Source of the DNA: Carposina sasakii | Lineage: Eukaryota; Arthropoda; Insecta; Lepidoptera; Carposinidae | Direction: 5' to 3' | Length of the DNA stretch: 64,000 nucleotides | NCBI GenBank assembly: GCA_014607495.2 | Contig: CP053150.1 | Coordinates: 5,910,495 to 5,974,494, forward strand | Part shown: positions 11,427 to 38,564 of the stretch, one piece after another | Numbering within the stretch: position 1 is the stretch's first letter | Layout of the letters: each line of letters starts with the position of its first letter | Translations under genes and position numbers: made by a program | The notes under the pieces: model-generated | Told to the model about the DNA's origin: nothing | The model's input: the letters and a program-made list of their open reading frames with translations, nothing else | The model's database searches: none

Positions 11427-14400
11427 CTACGCTCATCACTGCTACCGCGGGTACCTGCTACGGCTGGCCCTCACCCACACTCACATACCTCCGGTCAGAT
11501 GAAAGCCCGATCAAGGCCACCTACGACGAAGAATCATGGATCGTCTCCATCATGATCCTATCCTCAGCACTGACACCAGTTCCATCCGCCTATTTCGCAG
11601 ACCGCTTTGGACGGAAGACCACCCTGCTCCTCGGTGCCTTGCCTTTCATCATCGGCTGGATTCTGGTGCTGTTCGCCCAATCTGTACCAGTGCTGATGAT
11701 TGCGAGAATGTTCTCTGGCCTCGGATACGGCATCGTTTACACCGTTGCTCCGATGTACACTGGAGAAATTGCCACAAACGAAGTCAGAGGCGCTCTTTCT
11801 ACACTTATTACGTTAATGAATAAAGTAAGTATACCCTTTTTATTTACTATTCTACTCTATTAACTGCGAAATAGTTCTTAGTTGATAAGTCTCAATTCTC
11901 AAATAAATCGCAAGGTACCTAAACACGTATTTACGTGCCTACATATATGACTCCTATTTTCTAAGTCATAAAAGTGTAGATATCTTATTTATCGTTACTA
12001 CGGTTATTGGCATAGTAAAGAATCACCTTAATATTTTGAGGTTTTAACGAAATTAAGTCGCTTATTGAAATCATTCAAATATATAAGTACCTTCACAGCT
12101 TATTGCGCAGTTTTAACTAGTAGGTATGTACAAGACGAGCCTATAGAAGTATTTATATACTCTGAAAATAATTTGCGACGATATAGAAGTATTTATTTAA
12201 TTGGCTATCGTCTCTTCAAAATAGCGTGATTCTTATTTAATAGAGACTAATTGTCATCAATGAGATATTTAAGTTCTATAAATAAGCTGCTCTTTGAACA
12301 GCCTTGTTGGGTGCCTACAATTAGAACGACAGAAAAGGAATTTATTTACTCACCACTATCATTGAAAAGTTCCATGAAACTAATTAGCTCCAGATAGTTG
12401 GCTACTCATAGTAGTAATAATAAGTACCTACATAGAGGTACATAACATATTCAATGAGACACGTTCAATGATAGTATTCAGCATAAATATACGAGTAGCT
12501 AGTATAAATATCTTCAGTCATGATTATACATGTAGTCTGGCTTTCAGTTGTTTTTATTGGTTACATAAAAAGGACCTCTGGAACTTTTTTTTCTGAATAT
12601 GGCGGCTACTTGCCTTTATTTTGTTGTAATTTATAGGTTTTACTGCTAATGAAGTGCCGATTACTATGATACTTCTCAACATAACTTTTTCAGCATAAAA
12701 ATATTTGCCTGGCTGTCATCTTGACCCTATAAGTATAGTGCCATGCGAGTGTTATAGGAATACTTACGTACTACTGCATAGATTTTTTGCAATTTTGCTG
12801 CAAATATTATAACTTTCTATAGCAACTGCCCGTAATATAACTATAGTGGGTATCACCAAATGAGATAGATTTATAATATAAAAAAGGACAACATATTCGC
12901 TGAAATAGTATGAGTAACAATCGAGGTCGGAACAGAGTTTTCCCATAAAGATATTCAAGGCCATCTATTGTATGTAATTGTATGGTTTTATCGCCTAACA
13001 CACGTTGTAAATGTTCATAAACACAATAAAATATCCCGTGACAAAATAATTTTAAAGGTGTAGATGATCCGATTCTAAAAGTAGGAGAGCCGCTTTTACT
13101 TACCTAGCTAGGTGCAATATATGTATTAATTAAAGGATTTCCTTTTGTTTATTTACTCTTGCGTATAAAAACTACAATAAATTAATCTTACATTTAGACA
13201 TGGCAAATTCTAAAGATAAATCCGATTTTACAGACTTCTAGTTAATTTACGAGTTGAATGTCCCAGATGTTCTGTGTAACCTTCAAATCACCGAAGACAT
13301 TATTGTAGAGCTACATTTTATAGAATTATTGCAGCGGATATTTACTATAAGATAATGCGACCAAAGTAAACTTGACAGGTTTACAATGTAAGCGCACTTG
13401 GTTTTATATGCCCTTATGAAGATAGTAATAACCTTACCCATCAAGTATCTACTTACGACATCTGTTGCAGACTTCCTGTAATTTTTTTGAACCCCAAGCT
13501 TGCAGAGAGATTTCTGATATAATGACCTCTTGAAGTGATATGTGAAATATCTCATTAGAATGACATTCTCTATCTGTTTGTATGTATATTGAAATGAAAT
13601 ATATTATTATTATATCTCTTTCGTAATTCTCGAGACTACAGAGTCCCGGTCCTTTGAGAGGCATGCATCGGGTCGTAGCCAAGATGTAGAAGCCCTTTTG
13701 AGAAGTTTAATATGGAATATTATTAGATATTATTCTAACAAAATGCTCTTTCTCTTTCCAGGTCGGAATTCTGGCCCAATACTGCATCGGACCTTTCGTA
13801 ACAATGCGAGTGCTCGCCGGAATCAACCTGATCCTGCCTATCACCTTCGTTATAACTTTTATCTTCCTTCCTGAATCCCCATACTACTACTTGAAGTTCG
13901 ACAGAACAGAACGAGCGGAACGGTCTTTGAGACAATTGCGTTCTGGTGATATTAGAACTGAGCTTAAAAACATTGAGATTAACGTCCAAGAGGACATGAA
14001 GAATAAAGGCACATGGAGCGATCTGATCACTGAAGCCACGAACAGAAAAGCTATTTGGATAAGCCTAGGGATATTCACTATACAGCAGCTGTGTGGGAGC
14101 GCAGCCGTTGTCGCGTATGCTCAAGTTATATTCAGCAGTACAGCCAGCCACATTCCTCCGTACCAGGAAACCATCATATTAGGATGTGTGCAAGTAGCTA
14201 CATGTGTGCTGTCAGTGATCTTAGTTGACCGTGTTGGAAGGAAGCCTCTTCTACTCCTGTCCGCTCTCGGCGTTGGATTGATGAATGGAACAATTGGAAC
14301 GTACTTCTTTTTCTACAGCAAGAATCCGGAGTCAATGGAGTTTCTTCACTGGTTACCGATGGCAGCTATAGTAATCTACATCATCTGCTATGCCATCGGA

Positions 14401-15929
14401 TTGTCGACTGTGCCGTACGTCATCATTGGAGAGATGTTCCCAACCAACGTTAAGCTCTACGCTTCTTGTATTGCGCATATATACACTGGAATCGCTATGT
14501 TCGCCGTTCAAAAACTATTCCAGGTATATATATATATATATATTTTTAAGTTGTGAGTTAGCTGTGCACCTATCTTTGTAATAGTATGTCGCCATGGGAT
14601 ACGATTGAATATAAATATAATATAACAGTAACTAATAAACTGACATACAATTTCAATATGTAATTCGCAAGTTAAAAAGTATTAACATGCATACATACAT
14701 AACAGACACGACTGTGTTCCCGAAATGGGGGTAGCCAGAACTGCAGGATCATAAAGGAGGTCTCACGGTCACGTTTAGCATTGACAAGTTGCTAGTTTAT
14801 TGCTTTAAGTATCAGCATTTACTATGTCAATCGGGTGTAAGAGCATCGTAAAGCTTAATCGAATAATACAGAATCATTTTACTACATTATTAACTGATAG
14901 ATATTCATGAGGCGACTCAAATGAATTTAGTGTAATAAAATCCTATCAGCTTGCTCATGAAAATAAAATTTTATCATAGCTTTTGCCTTGATTAAATTAG
15001 TCGTATTTTATTGACCTCGACAGTTTCTCTAGACATAATAATATTTTTATCGTACTAAACTACGTATTAGTAATCCTCACCGGAATGGGTGCTAAAGGCT
15101 TCGTGAAGTTAATAGTATGCTAATTAATTATTTCTATTAATTATGATATAATATAATATGATTTATAGCTGATAGGTAACAATTAAAACTGTAACTATAG
15201 GAACTGGAGCCATGCCAAAATAATAACATGCCATACCTTCGGCCATCATTTTACACTGATAATGTGAAGGTTCGAATATACATATATTTGTTACTTAATC
15301 AGACGCCACAATGACTGAGCGAATCTGGACAAAATTTGGCACAGAGACAGTTTATAGTCTGGAAATAGCACACTGGCCCCGAGAATATTCTGATAACCAT
15401 AGAAAATAACAACTTTTTGTGTGGTCCCTATAAAATATTGTGTCAATTATATTATATTATAAATTTTTATTAACAGTTATTTTATTAATTGTTTGTCGGA
15501 AGTGCTTTCTTTTCATACTTAGAATGATTATTATTAATGTGCTAAGGTTCTCTTACACCTCGAATTTTAATTTGCAATGATATTCTTGTTGATATTAACT
15601 AAATAATATGGCATATAAACTATGGAGATCAGTGGCAGTTGGTGTGAGTGGAATCTAGTTCAATCCAGTCTGCCGAAAAATTGCCTTAGATGCGAATGCG
15701 AAACAATCACGTAACATTTTTTTTCCATTTTCAGGTGGTGAAAGACCTGCCAAGCTGCGGCCTGCATACTGTATTCTGGGGATTCTCCGCTTTTTCGCTA
15801 ATGGGACTGGTATTCATGATGGTCATGCTTCCGGAGACCAAGGGCAAGTCCTTCGCGTCCATCCAAGCGCAGCTCCGGCGGGATGTCGCTCGGGACAACG
15901 CCAAGAAAATCATGACCGTCGAGTATTAG
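11427..15929 (+). CDS. MFS sugar transporter, Tret1-like (5' exon missing)
   Basis: Facilitated sugar (trehalose/glucose type) transporter of the sugar-porter branch of the major facilitator superfamily, a plasma-membrane protein with twelve expected helices. Exons: 11427-11824, 13762-14523 and 15735-15929, all with AG/GT borders. Together they give 450 residues ending in stop TAG. Visible signatures in order: AGTCYGWPSP in helix 1, ADRFGRK after helix 2, PESPYYYLK before the central loop, QQLCG in helix 7, VDRVGRKPLL after helix 8, the helix 10 PYVIIGEMFP and the closing LPETKGKS. The first exon begins with two bases of a split codon, so a short upstream exon is missing; family length is usually 460-500. 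Helix 7 reads QQLCGSAAVVAY where many family members have QQ(F/L)SGINxV, so substrate choice may differ. Exact substrate is not known from sequence. Confidence 0.95.
11825..13761. other. Transporter intron 1, nothing else recognised
   Basis: A 1.9-kb phase 0 intron with GTAAGT donor and TTTCCAG acceptor. No gene or repeat that I can match is seen inside. Confidence 0.6.
14690..14800 (+). repeat. Dispersed repeat, family C fragment
   Basis: Within transporter intron 2. The core GTAGCCAGAACTGCAGGATC recurs at 28015-28035 and 48325-48345. It is a short dispersed element without coding capacity. Confidence 0.6.
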
Positions 15930-16342
15930 ACACCATAGACTTTACTTCTCTGCTTTTTCTTCAAGACGGCAAAGAAGCTAATAGCAAGCCGATATAGAAC
16001 CAAAAGTTCGTGCAATGCGTGAAAATTAGCCACCTCTTGCCCTTATTTTCCTCTATGAGTGAATCGATTAGTCGGTCGTGCAACGCATATAGATTTTTAA
16101 TAATAACACGGCCGATTTATATGTAATCTTAAGGGAAGTAGACTTAACGTGTGTGTATTGATTTAAATTTAAATTAGGATATTTTACTAGTTTATTGCAC
16201 TTGAATGGACCGTGTTGCTGTGAGATGTATCACTGTTGCACGACCGAAGCGTTCGGTGCCTTATTAGGGATCAAGATAAAAAAACTTAATTGTATTGTTA
16301 CTTAACGTAAGATAGTTTATTGTACGTACTTAGAGACGTAAT
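15930..16342. other. Convergent 3' intergenic segment
   Basis: Space between the transporter stop (+) and the glycosidase stop (-), holding both 3' untranslated regions. The minus-strand poly(A) signal is at 16316-16321. I see no canonical AATAAA for the transporter here (AGATAAA at about 16275 is a weak candidate), so its transcript may overlap the glycosidase 3' end in antisense. Confidence 0.5.
16316..16321 (-). terminator. Poly(A) signal AATAAA of the glycosidase gene
   Basis: TTTATT on the + strand reads AATAAA on the coding strand, 22 bases after the stop codon, implying a very short 3' UTR. Confidence 0.6.
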
Positions 16343-31342
<15,000 letters not shown>

Positions 31343-31720
31343 TTTATGGATTAACACTTAACTAAAAAAATATCACTGTAAATATATCACAAAGAGAACG
31401 TAACTAAAATAATATTATAGTGTACTAAATTGTACTACAGTTTGTATCCAAATTTGGAAAGGAAACTATGTTTTCGACGTCTTATGTGCGATCTGTCGAA
31501 GGTCGGTAGGCGGAAAGCGTCTGTGTCCCGCGCCTACCTACCGTGTACTGTGTCCGGCCACCGCTCGAGCAGTCATTTGTAGACAACAACTGCATCATAA
31601 CCACTGATAATGGTAGACAATAATGGTGTCGTCATAGTGTCTCACGGACAATTGCAGCGCTGAAATCGCACGTGCCCTGACCGGTCCGTGAACTCGGCCA
31701 ATCTTTGATAACAATGGGTA
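31343..31720 (-). promoter_or_regulatory. Likely 5' UTR and promoter region of the glycosidase gene
   Basis: Immediately upstream (minus strand) of the signal-peptide exon. It contains a more GC-rich block at 31480-31690 unlike the flanks. No TATA box or initiator can be fixed with confidence, so this is placed by position only. Confidence 0.35.
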
Positions 31721-32451
31721 CATACATAATCTCACGGCAATTTTTTTTTTACAAGGCTGGTTATCTTTAGGCAGTTTAGGCCTAATTACACGTGTTTAAA
31801 TCTCGGATATTTTTTTAGAGCGATTAGCATCAATCCATACATAATTGCCAGAAAGACACGACAATAGAGACTATACTGTGTAATAGATATCCAGTCCTGA
31901 ATTTAATGTTAAGTTAAAGTTGTCTAGGTATTACATGTTGTCCCTGAAAAGATACGTCAAATAACCAAAATGGTATATTTGCAAATCCCCAAACAAACAG
32001 AGGGTACACCCTATACTCTATGTACCTGTACTTACCTATACTTGTTCATAAAAAAGTTGCTCTGTCACAACCTGCCACGTAATATCTAATCTGTGTCACT
32101 ATGCAAATTAAAGCATAGTAAAAAAATGTTTATGTGTAGTAATATCAACATAGAGAAGGCGGCTATTTATCTTTACTAGAGACCTTTCTCCTAACTCTAC
32201 AAATTGGTAATAGCCAGGAGTCGTAGTGGATATCTATATTTGTTACACACGATTGCAGCAGGCAGGACAGTGATGAAATGATGCTTCATATATTAGTTTG
32301 CTCACGTTATCACATATTTTAGTACCTTGGAGGTTTTTAAATTAATTTGGGTCGAAGGTAATTATAATTAAGCGTGGACAGATCAGGAAAGCGCTCCGCG
32401 AACCATTGTATTTGCCAAAAAAAGAGGTGAGCCATGATGCTACACCAAGAC

Positions 32452-33050
32452 TAGAGGTGTTAAAGTAACGAATAAAAGCGTACCCGTATGTATTCGTTAC
32501 TTTGACCATGAGTACTCGTTACTATCGTATCGTCACCGAACTCGTTACTTCTGATCACAGACTAACTTCTGATACCGCCTATGGTATAGTAACTATAGTA
32601 TGTAGTTTGGTAACGAGTCGAATTGACGTGAACTACCGACATAATATACCAAATTTGCAATGGATTTACTATTTAGAAAATTTTAACCACAAACTCAACT
32701 TATTATACAAAGAATAGTACAAAACAGTAAAAATCTTTGACGATTTAAAAAAATATATAAGTACTTTAAACAAACCTAATCACCGTTCTTTGAAATAAGC
32801 GATTTAAATGAACCGCATCACGCGCATTGGTAGAACAATCACGTCACTGGTAGAACATACGATCAAAAACAAACGTATCAATACGCTACTTACGATCCTA
32901 AACAGTGTATTATACGAAAAATACCCATGATACCATGATACGAAACATGCGAGTAACGAGACGAATTCCTGGGTAACGTTTTGTTACTCGGTACTTGATG
33001 CAGTACCCGTTACTCAGTAACGAATATACACGGTTTGTTACAGCTTTAAC
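32452..33050. mobile_element. Non-autonomous element, family G, copy 1
   Basis: Begins TAGAGGTGTTAAAGTAACG and ends TTTGTTACAGCTTTA, with many internal CGTTACT repeats. An inverted copy of matching structure lies at 62220-62732. No coding capacity. The ends (TAGAGGTGT...) resemble hAT-type MITEs; this is inference. Confidence 0.7.
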
Positions 33051-33059
33051 CAAGACGTT

Positions 33060-33462
33060 GGTAACGAATACCTTGCTTTGCTAGAGCTTCGTCGGCCATT
33101 CCCACCTTTGGTTCCGATTCTTTGGTTTCCGGTGAGAAGTTGAAGAAATTTGCCTCGGCCAAGTTTGTTTTTCCTTCAGCTTCCGAGTCTGGCTCGGAGT
33201 ATAAGTTAGGAGCGGTCCGTGAGCTATCTGTGACGCTACATTCCTAGTCGGAGTCCTCGGTATTTTCCGGATCAACCGTGTTTGCCGTCATTCGATGGTC
33301 CCTAAAGACAATTGGAGCTTTGTAGCTCTTACATAGGTAATAACAACGTCCGATGATCAGCACAGTGTACGCCGTACGGCCAGAAATGGTACGGCCTAGC
33401 AGATATAGCAAATGAGGGTATAGTGTTTGTTCTATTATTATTTGTACCACTTTTAAGTTCAC
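33060..33462 (-). pseudogene. Possible decayed coding remnant of unknown origin
   Basis: On the minus strand a frame reads through ...FRDHRMTANTVDPENTEDSD, one TAG stop (about 33244), then ECSVTDSSRTAPNL, SEAEGKTNLAEANFFNF and KVGMADEAL. The acidic, low-complexity composition looks more coding-like than the surrounding DNA on both sides of the stop. I do not recognise the family. It abuts the family G element and could be transposon-derived. Confidence 0.3.
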
Positions 33463-33810
33463 AATGAGTATTTGTACTGTTACTTAGTTTTTTTTTATCG
33501 GTAATTGAGTTACGTAATTGCTCTCTATTTCGCAGACAAATTGTCATTAGGTAGTTTAGACTTTACATTGTAAGTACCTAAAGGTTCTTCGATCGAAGTA
33601 TAGATCTTTTTTTAGCATATTCGATAATAATATACTGTCTTTGCCATTTAGCTAAATATATACTTATTAATACGTTAGGATAGGTTTGTTTGTTAGGTCT
33701 ATCATATATGAATATAGATTAGATAGTAATTTGTGTAATATAAATTTATCAAACAATGCCATTATGATAGGTATAGGTAGATTATTGTAGATACATAGCA
33801 TACTATAATT

Positions 33811-33925
33811 ACATACATACATACATATAATTACGCCTTTATCCCTTACGGGGTAGGCAGAGCACTAAGGGCCGATAGAACCACATGGTGCCACTTCATA
33901 CCAATTTTTAGGGTATAGTTATATA
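33811..33925 (+). repeat. Family E dispersed repeat
   Basis: After a (CATA)n run: CGCCTTTATCCCTTACGGGG, then ACCACATGGTGCCACTTC. Same family as 23557-23705. Confidence 0.75.
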
Positions 33926-34506
33926 CATTAACCATTGAAAAAGTTCACTATGGGTGCGCCCACCACCGGGCCCTACACCCTCCACTGACCCTCGGATCTG
34001 ATAACTCATAACTGCGAAAACAGGCACTTGCACTAACTACAATCGCCATGAGAAACCAGACCCGAGCACCTAGCATGCAATGACAATACATTGCACCATT
34101 CCGAAATCAAAAACTAGATAAATAATCTACATATGTTTCGCCAACAACCGTGGCATCCTCAGGATTATAGAAATTAGTAAATTAGTAAACCACTAATTAT
34201 TATGAAACTCTAAAACCCAACACATTACTTCAATTAATTAAGTAATGTGCGCACCCATAGTGAATGTTTGAACTTCCGAATTGTAACGCCTAATACAATT
34301 TCATTCATTGAAAAAGTGATAGGTATAGGTAGTAAAAGCAAGAAGGTAAAAATATAGACGGTAAATAAAATAAAACTGGATATTTAGGTTTCGTCCAGTT
34401 TGCAGTTCCAGTTTTTTAGGTAGAGACTATAAAATAATGAAGAATAATATTTAAACATCGTTACACTTTTAAATAATCATAATTAAATAAACATCTCAAC
34501 TAACCC

Positions 34507-34600
34507 TCAAAATTGGTCAGAAGTGGTAACATGTGGTTCTATCGGCCCTTGATGCTCTGCCTACCCCGTAAGGGTAAAGGCGTGATTGTATGTATGTATG
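34507..34600 (-). repeat. Family E dispersed repeat, reverse copy
   Basis: Complement of the family E core, ending in a (TGTA)n run. It faces the + copy at 33811 about 600 bp away. Confidence 0.7.
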
Positions 34601-35498
34601 TAAATAAATATAGTCTAGATCTCTCATTACAGTAAATTTCGCAGCAAATCAGCTGATCCATAGCTTGGGAAAGCATATCCGCCCGGGTATTTACGTGCAT
34701 TTAGTACGTAAGGTAAATCCCATGGACGCATGAGCTCATAATTACGTACATAACTTAGGAATAAATGAACTCACATTCGCGATTTGTAAGTGTAAAAACC
34801 ACATGTCAACATTCACTCTGTAAAATACCTAGACCGCTAAATGTGCCTGAATTATGGCCTGAATCGAATCAATTATCCCTTGCTAATCTATTTCAGGATT
34901 TAAAAACATAGTTCTACTATACTCATTTAAATTTTCACTAGAATATCAGCTAAAGATTTTAAGTACTTTTATATAGGTAAGTATATCAACTTGTCACTGA
35001 TTGTTTACATCTTGGCCCACAAGTTATGCTAGACGTAGCTCTGGGATCTCTTACCTCTCTTTGACTATCTGGTTCGAAACAGCTTTGGCAACAATATTTA
35101 TGATAAGTAGGTACACCTATACATATCTACTTTATAAACGACTTTCAAAAATAGAGAGATAATTATCGATTCGGCTACATGTCTTTTTTACTTTACGTTA
35201 CCTCAAAAAACTCCGTCGTTTACGAACCAATTTCTTACTTTTATTGAGCACTTGTTCAGTTACACGTAAAATATAAAAACTATTATGAAATATTTGAAGC
35301 ATCGAGGGATATAGAGAATTTGGGTCAGTTACTCACAATATGATGGAAACGAATGAGGGTCTGGAAATGGAGTGATGACAAAATATAGGTTCATTTGTGT
35401 TGGTTTTATGAAACTTACAATGTGCATGTGCATGAACACTTACAATTTTTGTACCATGATGAAAGAGCCAGATAATGAAATGAGGTATTAGTGTTCCT
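34601..35498. other. Intergenic, nothing recognised
   Basis: AT-rich, no supported open frame or repeat match within the window. Confidence 0.5.
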
Positions 35499-35618
35499 GA
35501 AATCACATGTTTATTTTTCCAGATAGTATGATGAAATTCCTAAATAACTCAGAAATGTTCATTCAATCTTGAAAAATAAATACAGTGATTTCCAGTCTTA
35601 AATTTTGTGGATAGATTA
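35499..35618. repeat. Family A foldback, degenerate centre
   Basis: Matches the centre of 149-411 (AAATCACATGTTTATTTTTC and its complement), with eroded outer arms. Confidence 0.55.
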
Positions 35619-36320
35619 CACATCACTATGTCAGACTCTTAAGTATTAGTGCTTGTTTTTTTAACATCCTGTATAGGGTCAACATTGAACCCGAGTTTTG
35701 ACATAGGCATGAATAATATGAGTAGATAACCTACAATGTTATTCTCAGTCAAGTGGCCGTTCACTCGATCGGTTCCGGTCCAAAGATTCTTGTTATGTCA
35801 CTCTACCTACCAAGCACTCTACCTATGTAGCCTCCATTTGGTTAAGCCCCGGTCGTAATTTACCCGTATATCTCTTCTTACTTTAAAATACAATAACTAG
35901 GTACTTAGATCAATTACATATTTACGTCAATCATATTAACATTACATTGTAGCGGTGATAGCCCAGTGGTTAAGACAAGAAATTTTGATTTGATGAATTT
36001 ATTTCATGTACAGATTTTAATGTTTTTAAAAAATTGTCACTTAGCTCGTGCCTCGGAAACCACGTAAAACCGTAGGTCCTGCGCCTGATCTCTCTCCGGT
36101 CGTGTCGGCTTTCCGCCCCATCGGACTATGAGAGTGACGGAATAGAGAGTGCATCTGTTTTTGCGCACACACTTGTGCACTATAATATCTCCTGCTTACC
36201 TGGCCAATCTCCGTAGAGATTGGTCGCCTTGGCCGAAATACGGTCGGAGATCATCATCATCATATGCCTACTCGTACCTACCAATAAATGTGTACCTAGT
36301 TGGGAATAAGACATATTACA

Positions 36321-36406
36321 TACATACATACAATCACGCCTGTATCCCTTACGGGGTAGGCAGAGCACCAAGGGCCGATAGAACCACATGGTACCACTTT
36401 TGACCA
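36321..36406 (+). repeat. Family E dispersed repeat
   Basis: (CATA)n followed by CCCTTACGGGGTAGGCAGAG. Open frames on both strands here are not genes. Confidence 0.7.
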
Positions 36407-36500
36407 AATATTATTCAAAATTATGATTCTTTCATATATAAATATCATCATATTATATAAATATTATTCCAAATTATGATTCTTTCATATATACAGGCAT

Positions 36501-36600
36501 ACAGAGTGTAACAAAACGAGTATTTAAGCGAAATATAGGTAGGTACTTTAAAAATAGCCCACTACAAGAACCTGTCCACAGAATTTGACACTCATAATTA
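36501..36600. repeat. Family A foldback, left-arm fragment
   Basis: ACAGAGTGTAACAAAA and AGCCCACTACAAGAACCTGT match the family A arm; the remainder is lost. Confidence 0.5.
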
Positions 36601-36649
36601 AATATTTATTTAAGGTCCATATTTTTTCCAAACATCAGATAGTCTATCA

Positions 36650-36719
36650 GAAGAATAAAGTTGATGCTGTCTTTCTCTAAAACTTGATCATATTAGAGAC
36701 AGCATCAACTTTATTCTTC
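36650..36719. ncRNA. Perfect 23-bp hairpin, possible small-RNA precursor
   Basis: GAAGAATAAAGTTGATGCTG and the next 3 bases pair without mismatch with the exact complement at 36697-36719, leaving a 24-base loop. The stem and loop sizes resemble a pre-miRNA, but perfect pairing is equally expected of a fresh inverted duplication. No known miRNA seed is recognised. Confidence 0.3.
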
Positions 36720-36929
36720 AGATTCAGAAAAGGTGTACCTATAGTAAATGAAGTACCTAGATATTATTTTAGTTGCTAGATTATTATTATTTTAGTTGCT
36801 AGATTATTATTATTAGTATTAGTAGGTAGATACGAGTATTATAGTATTACCGATGGTTAGTGCCATCTTTAATTAACAGCATATGTCATACCTACAGCTA
36901 ACTTGACCTAAACGTAGATAACACTAAAC

Positions 36930-36990
36930 AAATATTACTTACCAAAAATCACAAATAATAATGCAACCGAGATTCAATTAACATTGCGAT
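36930..36990 (-). pseudogene. Decayed duplicate of the glycosidase signal-peptide exon
   Basis: Minus strand reads ATGTTAATTG..., then TTGCATTATTATTTGT and TTTTTGGTAAGTAATATTTG. This parallels the first exon of the GH1 gene (TTGCAGTATTAATTTGTTAT, TGGTAAGTAATTATTTTG) through the donor site and into the intron. Its frame stops after 11 codons. It lies about 5.6 kb upstream of the working exon in the same orientation, as expected for a remnant of a tandem GH1 duplicate. No other GH1 exons follow. Confidence 0.4.
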
Positions 36991-37579
36991 ATCATGATTG
37001 GAGCCTTGTATTTAATATGTCACAATTGAAAAGCTGTATAGAGTACTTAGATTAACTCTAAAATTATTTATAAAGTTCCCACTAGGTTCCTACCTACAAG
37101 TGCAGTAACTTGTAAAGAGTAGGTAAGTATCTAAAATGACTCAAGAAAGGGCCATATTGCATCATAGCGTCGGTCGCGGTATTTTTAGCCAAAAACAACA
37201 TTGCACTTTGATTATAGGTTGTGTTGTAGATTATATTATACGTGTTTTCGAGTCCAAAGACCTTTGCTTTGCATGCCTATGACATTAAACTTATAGCAGG
37301 TAAAGGTTAGATCCAAGATTTTTTTAGGGACACAAAGGGCAGATTTGACTAAGTATTATTATTATTAGTATAGTATAGGTAAGTGCTAACTTTAAGGTGG
37401 GTTCTCCACGCACAGTAGGCACAAAAAATCCGTCTGGGGTCCCTAAAGATCGAACTAATAAAAGACCGACATTTCCTCAAATTAAACTACCTATATTATG
37501 CATTATTTTCCTGGTATTGAATCATGGCTTAACCAGTTCATATTCAACTGGGTTTTTTGATAGCACCGCTCCTATAGAC

Positions 37580-37721
37580 GGGTTAGTCCACTCTGATATG
37601 TGAGTCCTGTTGAAAGTGGAAACTGATAATGCTTTTGGGTACACTCTGATCACGTTATTAGTTTCACCTCAATCAAACGAATGTCTGTTTCCACTTTCAT
37701 ATGATCAGAGTGGACTAACCC
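37580..37721. repeat. Small MITE with 37-bp inverted ends
   Basis: GGGTTAGTCCACTCTGAT at the left and ATCAGAGTGGACTAACCC at the right, continuing inward to matching GAAAGTGGAAAC / GTTTCCACTTTC. 142 bp, no coding capacity. The open frame at 37397-37603 runs into it and is unsupported. Confidence 0.8.
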
Positions 37722-38074
37722 TGTTTAACTTAATGCAAAGTGTTCCCTAGGACTCTTCTTGTAAGAATAATTTTTAAGTAAATTTTCCATCAGAAACGCA
37801 TATTAAATTAAATCATAAAACATTTAAGTTGTATTGATGTTTCCTCCAGCTACGTGCAATTCTGAGAGGTACTATACATATAAATAAACCTTCCTCTTGA
37901 ATCACTCTATCTATTGTAAAAACCGCATCGAAATCCACTACGTAGTTTATAAGATCCAAGCATACTTACATACATTTTTCTTGGGTATGCCACATAGAGT
38001 ATTTATGTAGTAAATTAAGAATACTTCTTGGCAAATTTCATCATTTAAGTTTGAAAGTACCTGCTTCAATATTA

Positions 38075-38221
38075 CATACATACATATAATCACGCCTTTA
38101 TCCCTTACGCGGTAGGCAGAGCACCAAGGGCCGATAGGACCACATGGTGCTACTTCTGATCAATTTTGAGGGTATAGTTGAGATGTACAAGTTCAGTTAG
38201 TAGTGACAGGTGGTCAGCCCA
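38075..38221 (+). repeat. Family E dispersed repeat, long copy
   Basis: Matches 23557-23705 throughout, up to GACAGGTGGTCAGCCCAT. Confidence 0.75.
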
Positions 38222-38331
38222 TTAGAATAGCCCAGAATTTTCAAATTCAAAATGTTTATATTTCGCCTTAGTGGATTCTATCTTGGGTTATGCTCTTGAT
38301 TGCTATGGTCTCACCTTTAAATCATACTTAT

Positions 38332-38564
38332 ACAGGGTGTAACAAAAGGGATATATTAAGCGAAAAGCTATGTAAATAGCCCATTAAAAGGAACCTATCC
38401 ACAAAATTTGAGACTCGAAATCACATGTTTATTTTTCCAGATACTATGGCGAATTCCTAAACAACTCGGGAATGTTCATATAAACTTGAAAAATAAACAT
38501 GTGATTTCGAGCGTGGGCTGTTTACATAGCTTTTCAGTTAAAATACCCTTTCTGTTACACCTGT
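38332..38564. repeat. Family A foldback, nearly full copy
   Basis: ACAGGGTGTAAC ... GTTACACCTGT with inverted arms. A small deletion in the right arm relative to 149-411. Confidence 0.85.

Noticed and set aside
13283..13682. Overlapping minus frames in transporter intron 1
   Set aside because: No family features, AT-driven codon use, antisense within an intron.
37397..37603. 68-residue open frame near the small MITE
   Set aside because: Runs into the MITE arm at 37580, no homology features, no splice or start context.
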